A stretch of 64,000 nucleotides of DNA from Gloeocapsopsis dulcis (GCF_032163395.1 NZ_CP119968.1:357501-421500), one strand, 5' to 3'; positions 8,978 through 18,179 are shown, numbered from the stretch's first letter. The notes: a model not told the origin generated them from the letters alone. Numbers and translations are program-made.

Positions 8978-9304
8978 AGACCGCACAACAATTATCGAGC
9001 AATTCTAAATTATTTGCAAAAACTCTCTAGTTCTTTGCGCTATATCACAGACACTTCTAAGTAGGTTAACTTTCATTAAATATTAGATGTCGAATAGGCA
9101 TCTTGCTTGCTCACAACCGACTTCATCTGTGACGGTTCGTTCCAAAAAGGAGATGATAACTTAGTTAGGATTGCTATATCCACTCATTTTGCATATGTCT
9201 AACTCTTTCTGCAGGGCAATGTAACACAATCTTATGTACTGCTTATATAGAGATTATGACTTTTGTTGCAATCTAGAGTAGAAGCACAGTCTGGAGGAAA
9301 CACT
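8978..9304 (+). other. Intergenic region before the mgtE-like gene
   Basis: These 327 bp contain no convincing reading frame. I looked for an M-box magnesium riboswitch because the next gene is MgtE-like and did not find its conserved blocks. The only supported site is GGAGG at 9293-9297, seven bases before TTG 9305. Confidence 0.5.
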
Positions 9305-10228
9305 TTGCTGCACGATCAAGATTCATCCACTCAAATTGAAATAGGCGCACTATCAATATCTCCACCCTTACTTGCACTTTTAGAGGAAGACAAAATTCAT
9401 CAAGCAACTGACTTACTCGCTAACCAGGAACCGCCAGAAATTGCCCGCCAAATTGCAGCATTACCATCACAGTTGCAAAGTCAAACATTTTACTTAATAC
9501 CAAGAAGTCAAGCGATCGCGGTTTATCAACTCTTAGATAGTAGCTTACAACAACAACTGCAAGAATTTTTTCAAAACCAAAGCGAAACTAATATTGTCAA
9601 CAACCTTTCGTTAGAAGAAAGAAAACAATTATTTCAGTTTTTATATACACCAAATATTGACGCTGAAGATCCAGAAAATCAAGAAAGTAATTATTTTCCT
9701 AGCAATCCCTTTGCTGTCACTCGTAGAAGAATTGGTTGGTTATTTGTCCTTCTCATTACAAATACAATCACTGCAGCCGTCATTGAGAGTCAAGAAGATG
9801 TTTTGCAGAAAGTCGTCGTCTTAGCTATTTTTATTCCTTTACTTCTGGCTAGTGGCGGTAATGTTAGTATTCAAGCTGCAACCGTAGTTGTGCGCGGACT
9901 ACACTCTGATGTTTCTACACAAAAGCGTTTACTTCCTGTATTAGGGAGAGAGGCGATCGCCGGAATCTTACTTGGGGCAATGCTAGGGATAATTGTGATC
10001 GGAGAGGCTTTACTGTTACAAAACGATTCTACTATAGCACTAATTGTTGGCTTCAGTCTCTTCACTATTTCTATTATTGGCACAATCTCTGGTGCTATTT
10101 TACCATTTCTATTTCAATTTCTCGGTTTCGATCCAGCTTTGATGTCAGCACCGTTAAGCGCCACAATTGTTGATGTTTTGGGAATTTTGATTTATCTTTA
10201 TACTGCACGAATATTTTTGCATATTTAG
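9305..10228 (+). CDS. MgtE-type divalent cation transporter lacking the CBS pair
   Basis: MgtE proteins are Mg2+ channels gated by a cytosolic N domain and two CBS domains. The last 170 residues match the membrane domain: FAVTRRRIGWLFVLL, ASGGNVSIQAATVVVRGL, and the final helix DPALMSAPLSATIVDVLG with the conserved pore Asp. The N-terminal part is only about 140 residues (LLALLEEDKIHQATDLLA resembles the N domain) and no CBS domain is present, so the protein is about 307 residues against about 450 for full MgtE. I chose TTG 9305 because GGAGG lies seven bases upstream; an earlier TTG at 9263 would add 14 residues without a ribosome site. The loss of the magnesium-sensing domain suggests different gating. 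Confidence 0.85.
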   Translation: MLHDQDSSTQIEIGALSISPPLLALLEEDKIHQATDLLANQEPPEIARQIAALPSQLQSQTFYLIPRSQAIAVYQLLDSSLQQQLQEFFQNQSETNIVNNLSLEERKQLFQFLYTPNIDAEDPENQESNYFPSNPFAVTRRRIGWLFVLLITNTITAAVIESQEDVLQKVVVLAIFIPLLLASGGNVSIQAATVVVRGLHSDVSTQKRLLPVLGREAIAGILLGAMLGIIVIGEALLLQNDSTIALIVGFSLFTISIIGTISGAILPFLFQFLGFDPALMSAPLSATIVDVLGILIYLYTARIFLHI

Positions 10229-10247
10229 TAGAATTTAGTCTACTTTT
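10227..10247 (+). terminator. Weak terminator after the mgtE-like gene
   Basis: AGTAGA and TCTACT form a six-base stem overlapping the stop codon, followed by TTTT. The stem is short and AT-rich, so this is only a candidate; the next gene is convergent. Confidence 0.4.
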
Positions 10248-10290
10248 AGCTGAGATAGAGCAGTTTATCTATGTGAGGTGCTAAAACAAT

Positions 10291-10857
10291 TTAAACCGCG
10301 ACATTTGTAAGATTTTCGATTAATATCTTACTTCCAATTGCAATTAAAATTCCTCCACCAATAATCTCAATTTTGTTTTGAAAAAAGTTACCAAATTTAT
10401 TACCAATAAAAACACCAAAAAATGTTAGCCAAAAAGTGACAAATCCAATAGCAGTAATGATAGTAAAAATGGAACTATCTATTAGGGCAAATCCCAAACC
10501 AACGGCTAAAGCATCAATACTTGTACCAATAGCTAAGGCTAATAAGGTAGAGTTACATAAGGGATTAAACTCTTTTTCTTCATCTTCTTGATATGATTCA
10601 TAAATCATTTTTCCGCCAAGTAAACAAAGAATACTAAAAGCTACCCAGTGGCTGATTGCTACTAGAATAGTCCTCAAACTGAGTCCTGCTATCCACCCAA
10701 GCAGTGGCATAATAGCTTGAAAGCCTCCAAAAAATACTGCAATTTTCAAGGCTTTACGCACTTTGACATATTTGATTTTTAAACCACTAGCAACTGCAAC
10801 TGCGAAGGCATCTGCTGCTAATCCCAATGCTAAAATCAGAGTAGCTGTTGGTTGCAT
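10291..10857 (-). CDS. mntP: Manganese efflux pump MntP
   Basis: The 188-residue membrane protein has six predicted helices and the two repeated signature motifs of MntP (formerly YebN): LAADAFAVAVASGLK near residue 15 and GTSIDALAVGLGF near residue 115, whose Asp residues bind the ion. Between the repeats is a charged cytosolic loop (YQEDEEKEFNP). MntP exports Mn2+ and protects from manganese excess, relevant in cyanobacteria with their high Mn demand for photosystem II. A yybP-ykoY manganese riboswitch controls many mntP genes; I could not find its conserved sequence in the 137 bp upstream. The gene is alone, convergent with the mgtE-like gene. Confidence 0.93.
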   Translation of the reverse strand: MQPTATLILALGLAADAFAVAVASGLKIKYVKVRKALKIAVFFGGFQAIMPLLGWIAGLSLRTILVAISHWVAFSILCLLGGKMIYESYQEDEEKEFNPLCNSTLLALAIGTSIDALAVGLGFALIDSSIFTIITAIGFVTFWLTFFGVFIGNKFGNFFQNKIEIIGGGILIAIGSKILIENLTNVAV

Positions 10858-10994
10858 TGATCTTTATAGAGTTAGTTCATTCCTTTATTGTTTTACCTGA
10901 TTTTTCAACAAAATTCTATGGTTTTCTCTCATATTCAATTCATGGTTAGTTCATAGTTTTTTCATAATCAAAAAACCTACATAAATAAGATTGA

Positions 10995-11153
10995 TTATTT
11001 AAGTTTACTTATTAAATATATAAGCAAAGACCATGTATTTATGCTCTGCACTAATGCTGTTGAGACTAACTGATCTAAACGTAGCGCACAAGCTGCCCCA
11101 ATTCCTGTGGATGCACCTATGACAACAACTGCACCTTTCGTTGCATAACTCAT
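10995..11153 (-). pseudogene. Truncated short-chain dehydrogenase at the end of the dev operon
   Basis: An ATG one base after the devA stop opens 52 codons starting MSYATKGAVVVIGASTGIGA and continuing ACALRLDQL. This is the Rossmann nucleotide-binding start of an SDR protein (normal motif TGASxGIG; here IGASTGIG). After about 30 residues the similarity stops and an unrelated tail leads to TAA at 10995. Full SDR proteins have about 250 residues, so at least 200 are missing. The spacing suggests it was once translationally coupled to devA. A lipid-modifying partner for the exported compound is possible but unproven. Confidence 0.75.
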
Positions 11154-11154
11154 T

Positions 11155-11880
11155 TTAAACTACTGCTGCAAGTTTGGTATTTTGAGCTAATTGTCCGTCT
11201 TCCATATGCACAATGCGGTCGGCAACATCTAAAATACGATTATCGTGAGTCACTAGCAAAATTGTTGTTTCCTGTTCTTTTGCTAATTGTTGCATTAACT
11301 CAACAACATCCCGTCCTGATTTACTATCTAAAGCTGCAGTAGGTTCATCAGCTAAAACTAATTGAGGATGACTTACCAAAGCCCTTGCGAATGCGCAAAG
11401 CGCACACTTCGTGAACGCAACTCGTTGTTTTTGTCCTCCCGATAAATTTTCAGGATAGTAATTCCTTCGGTTTCCTAAACCGACAGCTTCTAGCATGGCT
11501 GCAGATTTATCTCGTACTTTCTGATCAGAAATATTGTCATGCAACTCAAGAGACATCTGCACATTTTGCTGTGCTGTGAGAAACTTTAATAAATTATGCG
11601 CTTGAAAAATATATCCAATATTACGTCGCACTTGTACTAATTGATTTTTGCTAGCACCACACAATTCTTGATTCAAAACTTGTAAACTACCTGCTTGAGC
11701 CGATCTTAACCCACCAATCAGGCTAAGTAACGTCGTTTTTCCTGAACCTGATGGTCCTGTCATGATGACAATTTCACCAGAAAATATTTCTAAATTGACA
11801 TCAAATAGCACTTGTTTACGTAACTGTCCTTGCCCAAAATAGTGATTGAGGTTTTGGATACTAATTACAGGTGGCTGCAT
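11155..11880 (-). CDS. devA: DevA-family ABC transporter ATPase with an eight-residue insertion
   Basis: DevA energises the DevBCA exporter, which in heterocyst formers exports glycolipids and in unicellular cyanobacteria exports other, mostly unknown, compounds. The 241-residue protein has Walker A GPSGSGKTT, a Q-loop (YIFQAHNLL), the signature LSGGQKQR, Walker B LVLADEPTAALD and the switch His in VTHDNR. Directly after the signature it reads VAFTKCALCAFARALV where the family has VA(I/F)ARALV. The extra eight residues come from a 24-bp palindromic repeat in frame. The insertion lengthens the helix after the signature motif; activity may be kept or lost. It is in an operon with devC (21 bp upstream) and devB. 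Confidence 0.9.
   Translation of the reverse strand: MQPPVISIQNLNHYFGQGQLRKQVLFDVNLEIFSGEIVIMTGPSGSGKTTLLSLIGGLRSAQAGSLQVLNQELCGASKNQLVQVRRNIGYIFQAHNLLKFLTAQQNVQMSLELHDNISDQKVRDKSAAMLEAVGLGNRRNYYPENLSGGQKQRVAFTKCALCAFARALVSHPQLVLADEPTAALDSKSGRDVVELMQQLAKEQETTILLVTHDNRILDVADRIVHMEDGQLAQNTKLAAVV
11392..11415. repeat. 24-bp short palindromic repeat inserted in frame in devA
   Basis: The segment contains TGCGC-AAA-GCGCA and resembles the very small dispersed repeats known in cyanobacterial genomes. It adds exactly eight codons between the ABC signature and Walker B. No second copy was found by eye in the window. Confidence 0.65.
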
Positions 11881-11901
11881 ATTTTTTTTAAAAAGTAGTT
11901 T

Positions 11902-13056
11902 CTAGAAAATATCTGCTGGATCGGCGGCGCGAAGTTTGCGCATCGCAATCAGTCCAGAAGTAAGACACATAACGATAGTTAAGCAAAATACAGAAGTTGC
12001 TCGTACAAGTGTCATAAATAACGGTAAGTTTGTTGCACCTCTTGTTAAGCTATAGAGTCCTACAGAAATCATGTAACTAGGAATAAAGCCAAGAATTGCG
12101 AGAATGACTGCTTCTTGAAAAACAATACCAAGCAAATAACTATCTTTGTATCCTATTGCTTTGAGCGTTGCATACTCAGCTAAGTGATCCGAAACATCGC
12201 TGTAGAGAATTTGATAAACAATCACAACACCAACGACAAATCCAATTGCAGTTCCCAAACTAAAAATAAAGCCGATTGGCGTATTATTAGCCCAATAGGT
12301 TTTTTCAGTTTCGACAAACTCTTCATGGGTCAGAACTTTAACATCATTAGGCAATCCAGCCTTTAAAACAGCAGCAACTTGTTGCGGATCGCTACCAGGC
12401 TGCAATGCAACTAAACCTACACTCACTTCTGCGGCTGTACGTTCGGGAAATATCCGCAAGAAATTCAAGTCACTTGTAATCAAGTTTCCATCCGCTGCAA
12501 AGGAAGCACCAACATTAAATAAACCATCAATTTCAATCTTGCGATCTCTAAATTCTGTAGATACCGATTGGTGCTGTTTTAGTTGCGCGATCGTTTGATC
12601 GTATTCTCCTCTAGAACCACTATCAAACAAAAAAGTATCAGGAAGCTTAATTTTATCTAGATTCTGCTCAACTCCTGGTAAGCTAAAAACTGCTCTATCT
12701 GGATTAAAAGCCAAAACTAATACAGCACTTTTTAGGCGCGTTTGTGGAACTTTCCAATTAGCAGTTCCAGTATACAAAGGTACAGCCGATTCAACACCAG
12801 CAAAATTCATTGTTTGATACAACCGACTGCGTGGAAAAGTAGATAGATTGACAATATTTTGTGCTTGCGGACTCACTAAAACCAAATCTGCCCGCATACT
12901 ACGGTGCATTCGCGTATTACTATCATAAAGTGCATCCTGAAAACCCAATTGTAAAAACATCAACATATCAGCAAAAGCAATTCCCGCCATTGCAATCAAA
13001 AGCCGCGTTCTTTCACGACTCACTTGTAGCCAAGCCAACGGAGTTTTACGTTTCAT
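11902..13056 (-). CDS. devC: DevC-family ABC transporter permease
   Basis: The 384-residue permease has an N-terminal membrane helix (LLIAMAGIAFADMLMFLQLGF), a large periplasmic domain of about 210 residues, and three C-terminal helices (near 265-285, 312-335 and 350-370), the MacB/FtsX-like layout of DevC. The start MKRKTPLAWLQVSRERTRL is typical. It would form the inner-membrane channel with DevA and connect to the fusion protein DevB and a TolC-like outer-membrane factor, not in this window. DevB is upstream, separated by about 156 bp that includes a palindromic repeat. Confidence 0.93.
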   Translation of the reverse strand: MKRKTPLAWLQVSRERTRLLIAMAGIAFADMLMFLQLGFQDALYDSNTRMHRSMRADLVLVSPQAQNIVNLSTFPRSRLYQTMNFAGVESAVPLYTGTANWKVPQTRLKSAVLVLAFNPDRAVFSLPGVEQNLDKIKLPDTFLFDSGSRGEYDQTIAQLKQHQSVSTEFRDRKIEIDGLFNVGASFAADGNLITSDLNFLRIFPERTAAEVSVGLVALQPGSDPQQVAAVLKAGLPNDVKVLTHEEFVETEKTYWANNTPIGFIFSLGTAIGFVVGVVIVYQILYSDVSDHLAEYATLKAIGYKDSYLLGIVFQEAVILAILGFIPSYMISVGLYSLTRGATNLPLFMTLVRATSVFCLTIVMCLTSGLIAMRKLRAADPADIF

Positions 13057-13143
13057 TTGTTACACCCCAGTTATTAACTATTCATAATCCAGAATCATCA
13101 CAGATTACCTTTCCCTAACTCTTCTCTGTGTTCTCTGTGTCAC

Positions 13144-13189
13144 GGACACTTGTTTCAAGTCGAGGCTTTGCCCGCCCAACGCAGTGTCC
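13144..13189. repeat. 46-bp palindromic dispersed-repeat-like element between devB and devC
   Basis: GGACACT at the left and AGTGTCC at the right form the outer arms, with CTTGTTTCAAG and the GC-rich block CGAGGCTTTGCCCGCCC between them. This resembles small repeats scattered in filamentous and unicellular cyanobacteria. It may fold in the devBC mRNA and affect expression of the distal genes. Confidence 0.55.
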
Positions 13190-13212
13190 TCATCTGTGGT
13201 TCGCGTCTTAAC

Positions 13213-14403
13213 TCAAAGTTCAATAACAGTTTTCACCTGCATATTAGTCAAGCCAGAAACTTGCTGACTAGCTTCAGGATCGAGACGAATTTTAACTTCA
13301 ACAACTCTCGAATCAATATTTGCTGTTGGGTCAGTATCCAGAACATCTTTTTTACCAATTGCTAGACCAATTTCATCAACTTCTCCCTGCAATTTTTCCG
13401 TAAAAGCGCTACTAGTAATTGTTACGTTTTGACCTGGACGAACTTTTTGAATATCACTTTCATAAACCTCTGCAACAACATACATTTGATCAGTTTGTCC
13501 AATATCAACTACTCCGTCATTACCAATAACTTCACCTGACCAAGCGTGAATTTTCATAATCTGTCCATCGCGAGGCGATCGCACATAGGCTAAATCTAAA
13601 TTTGCTTGTGCTTGCTTGACTGCGACAATCGCACTATCAACCTCTGCTTGTGCTGCTGCAACATCTACAGGACGAACTTCTGCAATTTGATCTAATGTTG
13701 CTTTTGCTTCACCAACTTGTTCTTGTCTACTTCTGGTAATGCGATTTAAATTTGCTTGTGCCTCGTTCAGTTGCTGCTGCACAGTTTGTAGCGTTAACTG
13801 CTTACTGTCACGTTCGGATGTAGAAATTGCTCCTTCTTGATATAATTTCTGATACCGTAGATATTCAAGTTGAGCATTACGAACTTCAGCGTCTAATCGA
13901 GCAATTGTTGCTTGTTGTGCTTTCGTTTCTTCCTGTTTTTCAACTTCAATTCTTGAAATTGTTGCTTGTTGTGCATTAATTTCCCCAGATTTTGCACCTG
14001 CTTTAACTTGTGCTAAGCGAGTTTGGGCAACTTTAACTTGTTGCTGGGCTTGTTCTAACGCTGTTAGGAGGCGATCGCGACTATCTAAAATTGCTACTAT
14101 TTGTCCTTTGCTGACTTGATCTCCTTGTTTTACCAACAATTCATCAACACGGCTGCCTTCGGAGGAAACCGGTGCAGATAGTTGAATCACTTCTTGGTAT
14201 GGTTCTAAACGCCCTAATGCCGTCACAACTCTTACTTGCGGTACGCTAACCGTAGGAGGAGGTGCAGGACTTTGCCTAACCTGGAAACGTGAAACAGCGT
14301 AGATAATCCCGCCTGTAGCTACCGCACCGATAACCGCTAGAATAGTAACCCGCCGAAATACTGGTTTGATGATTTGCTTATCGCTTACACTCGACTGGAA
14401 CAT
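13213..14403 (-). CDS. devB: DevB/HlyD-family membrane fusion protein
   Basis: The 396-residue protein has one N-terminal membrane helix (VTILAVIGAVATGGIIYAV, residues 18-36), a split lipoyl-like domain (ALGRLEPYQEVIQLSAPV and YVRSPRDGQIMKIHAWSG), and a long coiled coil (about residues 110-260) rich in Q, A and E. The C-terminal beta-barrel part includes VRPGQNVTITSSAF. It is the periplasmic adaptor of the DevBCA exporter. It is the first gene of the operon and faces a divergent PadR-family regulator, a layout that suggests local control. Confidence 0.93.
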   Translation of the reverse strand: MFQSSVSDKQIIKPVFRRVTILAVIGAVATGGIIYAVSRFQVRQSPAPPPTVSVPQVRVVTALGRLEPYQEVIQLSAPVSSEGSRVDELLVKQGDQVSKGQIVAILDSRDRLLTALEQAQQQVKVAQTRLAQVKAGAKSGEINAQQATISRIEVEKQEETKAQQATIARLDAEVRNAQLEYLRYQKLYQEGAISTSERDSKQLTLQTVQQQLNEAQANLNRITRSRQEQVGEAKATLDQIAEVRPVDVAAAQAEVDSAIVAVKQAQANLDLAYVRSPRDGQIMKIHAWSGEVIGNDGVVDIGQTDQMYVVAEVYESDIQKVRPGQNVTITSSAFTEKLQGEVDEIGLAIGKKDVLDTDPTANIDSRVVEVKIRLDPEASQQVSGLTNMQVKTVIEL

Positions 14404-14468
14404 GGCTACAAATACACTCCATGCTTAGCTTAATGAGGTTGACAATGGCGATCGCGCTTTGTGTGACA

Positions 14469-14515
14469 TAGCTTCGGCTGGAAGCTACATTACTGTACAA
14501 TTTAGATCTAATTGT
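14469..14515. promoter_or_regulatory. Candidate operators between devB and padR
   Basis: Two dyad-symmetric sites lie in the 146 bp between the divergent genes: a perfect TAGCTTC-GGCTG-GAAGCTA (14469-14487) and a near-palindrome ACAATT-T-AGATCT-AATTGT (14497-14515). PadR proteins bind palindromes near their own promoters, so the second site is a candidate operator. No binding evidence exists. Confidence 0.45.
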
Positions 14516-14549
14516 TATATATCTTTTAGAAATATGCAAGACACTAGAT

Positions 14550-15113
14550 ATGGCACGCGAGAATAAAAGCAAGTATGCAATTATGGGAATCTTGACTTGG
14601 GGTTCCATGTCCGGCTACGACATTAAAAAAGAAATTGAACAAAGCGTTAACTACTTTTGGCACGAAAGTTACGGTCAAATTTACCCAATCCTCAAGCGTC
14701 TAGTTGCGGAAGGCTTGGCGACAAAATCTGTAGAAGAACAAGCAGGAAAGCCAGATCGCTACGTTTACACACTGACAGAAAGGGGGAAAGAAGAACTGCG
14801 TCAGTGGTTAACTCAACCCGCAGATAACCCTGTAGAAAGAATCGAGATATTGTTGAAGCTGATTTTTGGGCGACACGTCTCTGTAGCTGATAACATTCAG
14901 CATGTCAAGCAATTTCAAGAATTTCAGCAGCAACTATTGCAAGAGTACCGTTCCATCGAGCAAAAGTTACAACATCAGTATTGCAATGAACCCGATTACC
15001 CTTACTGCATGGCGACGCTACGATACGGATTCCACACAAGTCAAGCACTACTGAATTGGTGTGATGAGACACTGGCGATGCTACACAAAATCGCAGAATC
15101 AACCCAAAATTAG
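14550..15113 (+). CDS. PadR-family transcriptional regulator
   Basis: The 187-residue protein has the PadR winged helix at residues 7-85 (AIMGILTWGSMSGYDIKKEI, YGQIYPILKRLVAEGLA, DRYVYTLTERGKEEL) and a C-terminal helical dimerisation domain of the AphA-like type (Vir_act_alpha_C). Such regulators usually repress neighbouring exporter genes and release DNA when a ligand binds. It is divergent from devBCA and separated by only 146 bp, so it likely controls that operon and itself. The ligand is unknown. Confidence 0.9.
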   Translation: MARENKSKYAIMGILTWGSMSGYDIKKEIEQSVNYFWHESYGQIYPILKRLVAEGLATKSVEEQAGKPDRYVYTLTERGKEELRQWLTQPADNPVERIEILLKLIFGRHVSVADNIQHVKQFQEFQQQLLQEYRSIEQKLQHQYCNEPDYPYCMATLRYGFHTSQALLNWCDETLAMLHKIAESTQN

Positions 15114-15218
15114 ATATTTGTCAATTGCGATGTCTTACTGCTACTTGCGCATTTACCAATCTTTTACAGAAGCTCCAGCTTCCCCACACCAAAACATTTG
15201 ATACGATACCTGTACAAA

Positions 15219-15254
15219 CCCCTGACCTCCGATCCCTGATCCCCGATCCCTATT
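15219..15254. repeat. Short tandem heptamer repeat before pyrB
   Basis: Degenerate seven-base units of the type CCCTGAT/CCCCGAT repeat about five times and end just before the pyrB start. These STRR-type repeats are common between cyanobacterial genes. A related array lies before cdaA. Confidence 0.65.
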
Positions 15255-15258
15255 TCTC

Positions 15259-16248
15259 ATGGCTACCATCACTTGGAATCGTCACCATGTTCTTTCTCTC
15301 GCAGATTTCACGCCGGAGGAATACGATACAGTCTTACAAACCGCAGCAAGCTTTCGTGAGGTATTATCGCGGCGGACAAAGAAAGTACCAACATTGCAAG
15401 GACAAGTTGTCGCCAACTTATTTTTTGAACCATCAACACGGACTCGCAGTAGCTTTGAACTTGCAGCAAAACGATTGTCTGCAGATACGCTCAATTTTGC
15501 AGCTTCTACGTCATCGTTAACTAAAGGCGAGACGATTTTAGATACCGCAAAAACGTATTTGGCGATGGGAACCGATATGATGGTAATTCGCCATCGCGAA
15601 GCTGGAGTCCCCCAAGCGATCGCTTCGGAAATGGATCGGCTAGGAGTCAGAGTCGGAGTATTAAATGCGGGTGACGGTCAACACGAACACCCATCCCAAG
15701 CATTACTTGATTTGTTTACAATATGTACGCTTATTGATAGCGATCGTCCCCGATTGGAACTTTTAAAAGACAAAAAAATAGCAATTGTCGGTGATATTTT
15801 ACATTCACGAGTTGCCAGATCGAATATTTGGAGTCTGACAGCAAGCGGTGCCGAAGTTCACTTAGCCGCACCACCCACACTATTACCCCAGTTATTTGCA
15901 GATTTCACTACCAACGCTCCTGGTAAGTTGTTTTTACATTGGAAAGTAGAACCTGCACTACAAAATGCTGATTTTGTCATGACACTGCGGTTGCAAAAAG
16001 AACGCATGACACAGCATCTCCTCCCGAGTTTGCGCGAATACCATCAGCGATTTGGAATTACACGCGATCGCCTGCGAATTTGTCAACCTAATGTTAAAGT
16101 ACTGCATCCAGGTCCTGTAAATCGCGGTGTGGAAATTAGTTCTGATTTAATGGACGATCCGCAATTTAGCTTGATTCAGACACAGGTAACGAGTGGTGTT
16201 GCTGTGCGAATGGCACTTTTGTATCTAATGGGAAATAGCAAAGCTTAA
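15259..16248 (+). CDS. pyrB: Aspartate carbamoyltransferase catalytic subunit
   Basis: PyrB joins carbamoyl phosphate and aspartate, the first committed step of pyrimidine synthesis, in the cytosol. The 329-residue protein has the carbamoyl phosphate loop [19 protein letters not shown] (near residue 55), the SSLTKGET loop, [11 protein letters not shown] and [11 protein letters not shown], all diagnostic. The ATG follows a heptamer repeat. No pyrI or other pyr gene is adjacent, as is usual in cyanobacteria. The stop overlaps by four bases the convergent stop of a hybrid histidine kinase, so antisense interference is possible. Confidence 0.96.
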   Translation: MATITWNRHHVLSLADFTPEEYDTVLQTAASFREVLSRRTKKVPTLQGQVVANLFFEPSTRTRSSFELAAKRLSADTLNFAASTSSLTKGETILDTAKTYLAMGTDMMVIRHREAGVPQAIASEMDRLGVRVGVLNAGDGQHEHPSQALLDLFTICTLIDSDRPRLELLKDKKIAIVGDILHSRVARSNIWSLTASGAEVHLAAPPTLLPQLFADFTTNAPGKLFLHWKVEPALQNADFVMTLRLQKERMTQHLLPSLREYHQRFGITRDRLRICQPNVKVLHPGPVNRGVEISSDLMDDPQFSLIQTQVTSGVAVRMALLYLMGNSKA

Positions 16249-18179
16249 AATAGCGTGTGTAATTGTGTCGTGCTGCTTATCTGTTTATTGGGGTGCAAAA
16301 TTCCATCGATTGTTTGCAGTAATTCTTGCGTCGTAAATGGTTTAGATAAAAAACTTTTTACCCCAGCCGCCGCGATCGTATTCATTTTATCTTTAGACGC
16401 TAATCCACTTACTGCAATCACTTTCACCATCGGATTCATTTTTTGTAGCGTGCGGATTGTTGTCGGACCATCCATCGCTGGCATCAGCATATCTGTAATC
16501 ACTACACTAACTTCATCGCGATATTCTGCATATAAAGCGACTGCTTCAATACCATTACTCGCAGTAACAGCGCGATAATTATAAGTTTCCAGCGAGGTTT
16601 TGGTTGTTTCTCGGATCGGTGCTTCATCATCAACTACCAAGATTAATTCACCATGACCTTGAGGAAGTTCCAAATTCTCTACTTCAACCATTTCTACTGC
16701 TTCTACTGCTGGTAGATAGATCTGAAATCGAGTTCCTTTACCAATTTCACTTGCCACATTCACAAAACCACCGTGGCTTTTCACAATACCAATGACTGTA
16801 GAAAGACCAAGCCCTGTACCTTTGCCAATTTCTTTGGTTGTAAAAAATGGCTCAAAAATGCGATCCATGACTTCTGGTGGAATTCCACACCCTGTATCAG
16901 CAATAGTAAGTACAACATAAGAACCTACCTTAGCATCAAGATTTTTGCGTACGTAGCTTTGATCGACTTCCAAATTTTCTGCTGAAATTGTCAAAGTGCC
17001 ACCTTCTAGCATCGCATCACGCGCATTGACACAAAGGTTCATCAAGACTTGATGTAGTTGTGTCGCATCACCAGAAATCGTCCAGAGAGATTGTGGAACA
17101 TCAATGCAGATTTCAATTGACTTGGGAAAAGTTTCCTTCGTAATCTGCTTAATTTCCGAGATGATGTGTCGTAGTTGTAAAACGCTGCGTTTACCCTCAA
17201 GACCTTTGGCAAAAGATAGCACTTGTTTGACGAGTGCTGCACCGCGTTTGGCATTCGCGATTAATATCGGCAATAACCGTTGACTGCGTTCGTCATGGAC
17301 TTGTGTTTCCAGAAGTTGAGCAGTCATTAAAATTGGTGCGAGGATATTGTTGAGATCGTGTGCAATGCCACTTGCCAGCGTACCAAGGCTTTCCATGCGT
17401 TGGGCGCGCAAAAATTGAGCTTCTAGTTGTTTTTTTTCAGTGATATCAGTATTAACAACTAGAATTGATTTAGGTTGCCCTTGTTCATTGCGGACGAGTG
17501 TCCAACGGCTTTCAACAATGACTTCTGCACCAGATTGAGTGATTTGAGCTAGCTGTCCGCGCCATTCTCCTTGCGAAACGACAATTTTCTGCGCGGCGGT
17601 CAGTTGTGGCGGCACATCTACATACAGTAGTTCGCTTGCTTTTGTCCCTAACGCGTCTGCTGCTGTCCAGCCGTATAACCTTTCTGCACCTTTGTTCCAA
17701 AATAAAATTGTGCTGTCTAAAGCTTGGACGCAAATTGCATCCGTGGCGACATCGAGTAACGCGGCTTGTTCGCGGATTTTTTGTTCGGTGCGTTTTCGTT
17801 CTAACGCGTAGCGAATCGAACGTTCTAAAGCATAAGCTGTAATTTGACTTTTTTCGAGATAATCTGCTGCACCTGCTTTCATTGCTTCGACATCAATTTC
17901 ATGATCTCCTTGCCCAGTCAGTAAGATCATCGGTGCATTACATCCCCGTAACATGGCTTCGCGTAGCAGTTCCAAGCCATTGCGATCGCCTAAACGGTAA
18001 TCGAGGAGATACACATCATGCCGATTTTGGGCGATCGCTGTTAGTGCTGCGTCATAACTTGCTACCCACTCTAGCTCAAAGCTATTGCCTTGATCCAAAA
18101 ACCAATCGCGTGTGAGGACATAATCATCTTCGTCATCATCAACTAGGAGCACCCTGATTGTGTTATAATCCATGTCCAT
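16245..18179 (-). CDS. Hybrid histidine kinase, REC-PAS-HisKA-HATPase-REC
   Basis: The 644-residue soluble protein has an N-terminal receiver ([20 protein letters not shown], phospho-acceptor Asp in [10 protein letters not shown]), a PAS domain (about 140-250), a kinase core with the acceptor His in [10 protein letters not shown] and ATP-binding motifs [17 protein letters not shown] and [11 protein letters not shown], and a C-terminal receiver ([13 protein letters not shown], Asp in [13 protein letters not shown]). The GIAHDLNN type is common in NtrB-like kinases. It is the last gene of the RsbQ-led operon, and its start overlaps the preceding regulator gene by 17 bp. It has no DNA-binding output, so signals must pass to another partner. 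Confidence 0.93.
   Translation of the reverse strand: MDMDYNTIRVLLVDDDEDDYVLTRDWFLDQGNSFELEWVASYDAALTAIAQNRHDVYLLDYRLGDRNGLELLREAMLRGCNAPMILLTGQGDHEIDVEAMKAGAADYLEKSQITAYALERSIRYALERKRTEQKIREQAALLDVATDAICVQALDSTILFWNKGAERLYGWTAADALGTKASELLYVDVPPQLTAAQKIVVSQGEWRGQLAQITQSGAEVIVESRWTLVRNEQGQPKSILVVNTDITEKKQLEAQFLRAQRMESLGTLASGIAHDLNNILAPILMTAQLLETQVHDERSQRLLPILIANAKRGAALVKQVLSFAKGLEGKRSVLQLRHIISEIKQITKETFPKSIEICIDVPQSLWTISGDATQLHQVLMNLCVNARDAMLEGGTLTISAENLEVDQSYVRKNLDAKVGSYVVLTIADTGCGIPPEVMDRIFEPFFTTKEIGKGTGLGLSTVIGIVKSHGGFVNVASEIGKGTRFQIYLPAVEAVEMVEVENLELPQGHGELILVVDDEAPIRETTKTSLETYNYRAVTASNGIEAVALYAEYRDEVSVVITDMLMPAMDGPTTIRTLQKMNPMVKVIAVSGLASKDKMNTIAAAGVKSFLSKPFTTQELLQTIDGILHPNKQISSTTQLHTLF

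Noticed and set aside
8978-9304. M-box or other Mg2+ riboswitch before the mgtE-like gene
   Set aside because: No conserved M-box blocks could be recognised by eye.
10858-10994. yybP-ykoY manganese riboswitch before mntP
   Set aside because: The conserved sequence blocks are not visible; the region is simply AT-rich.
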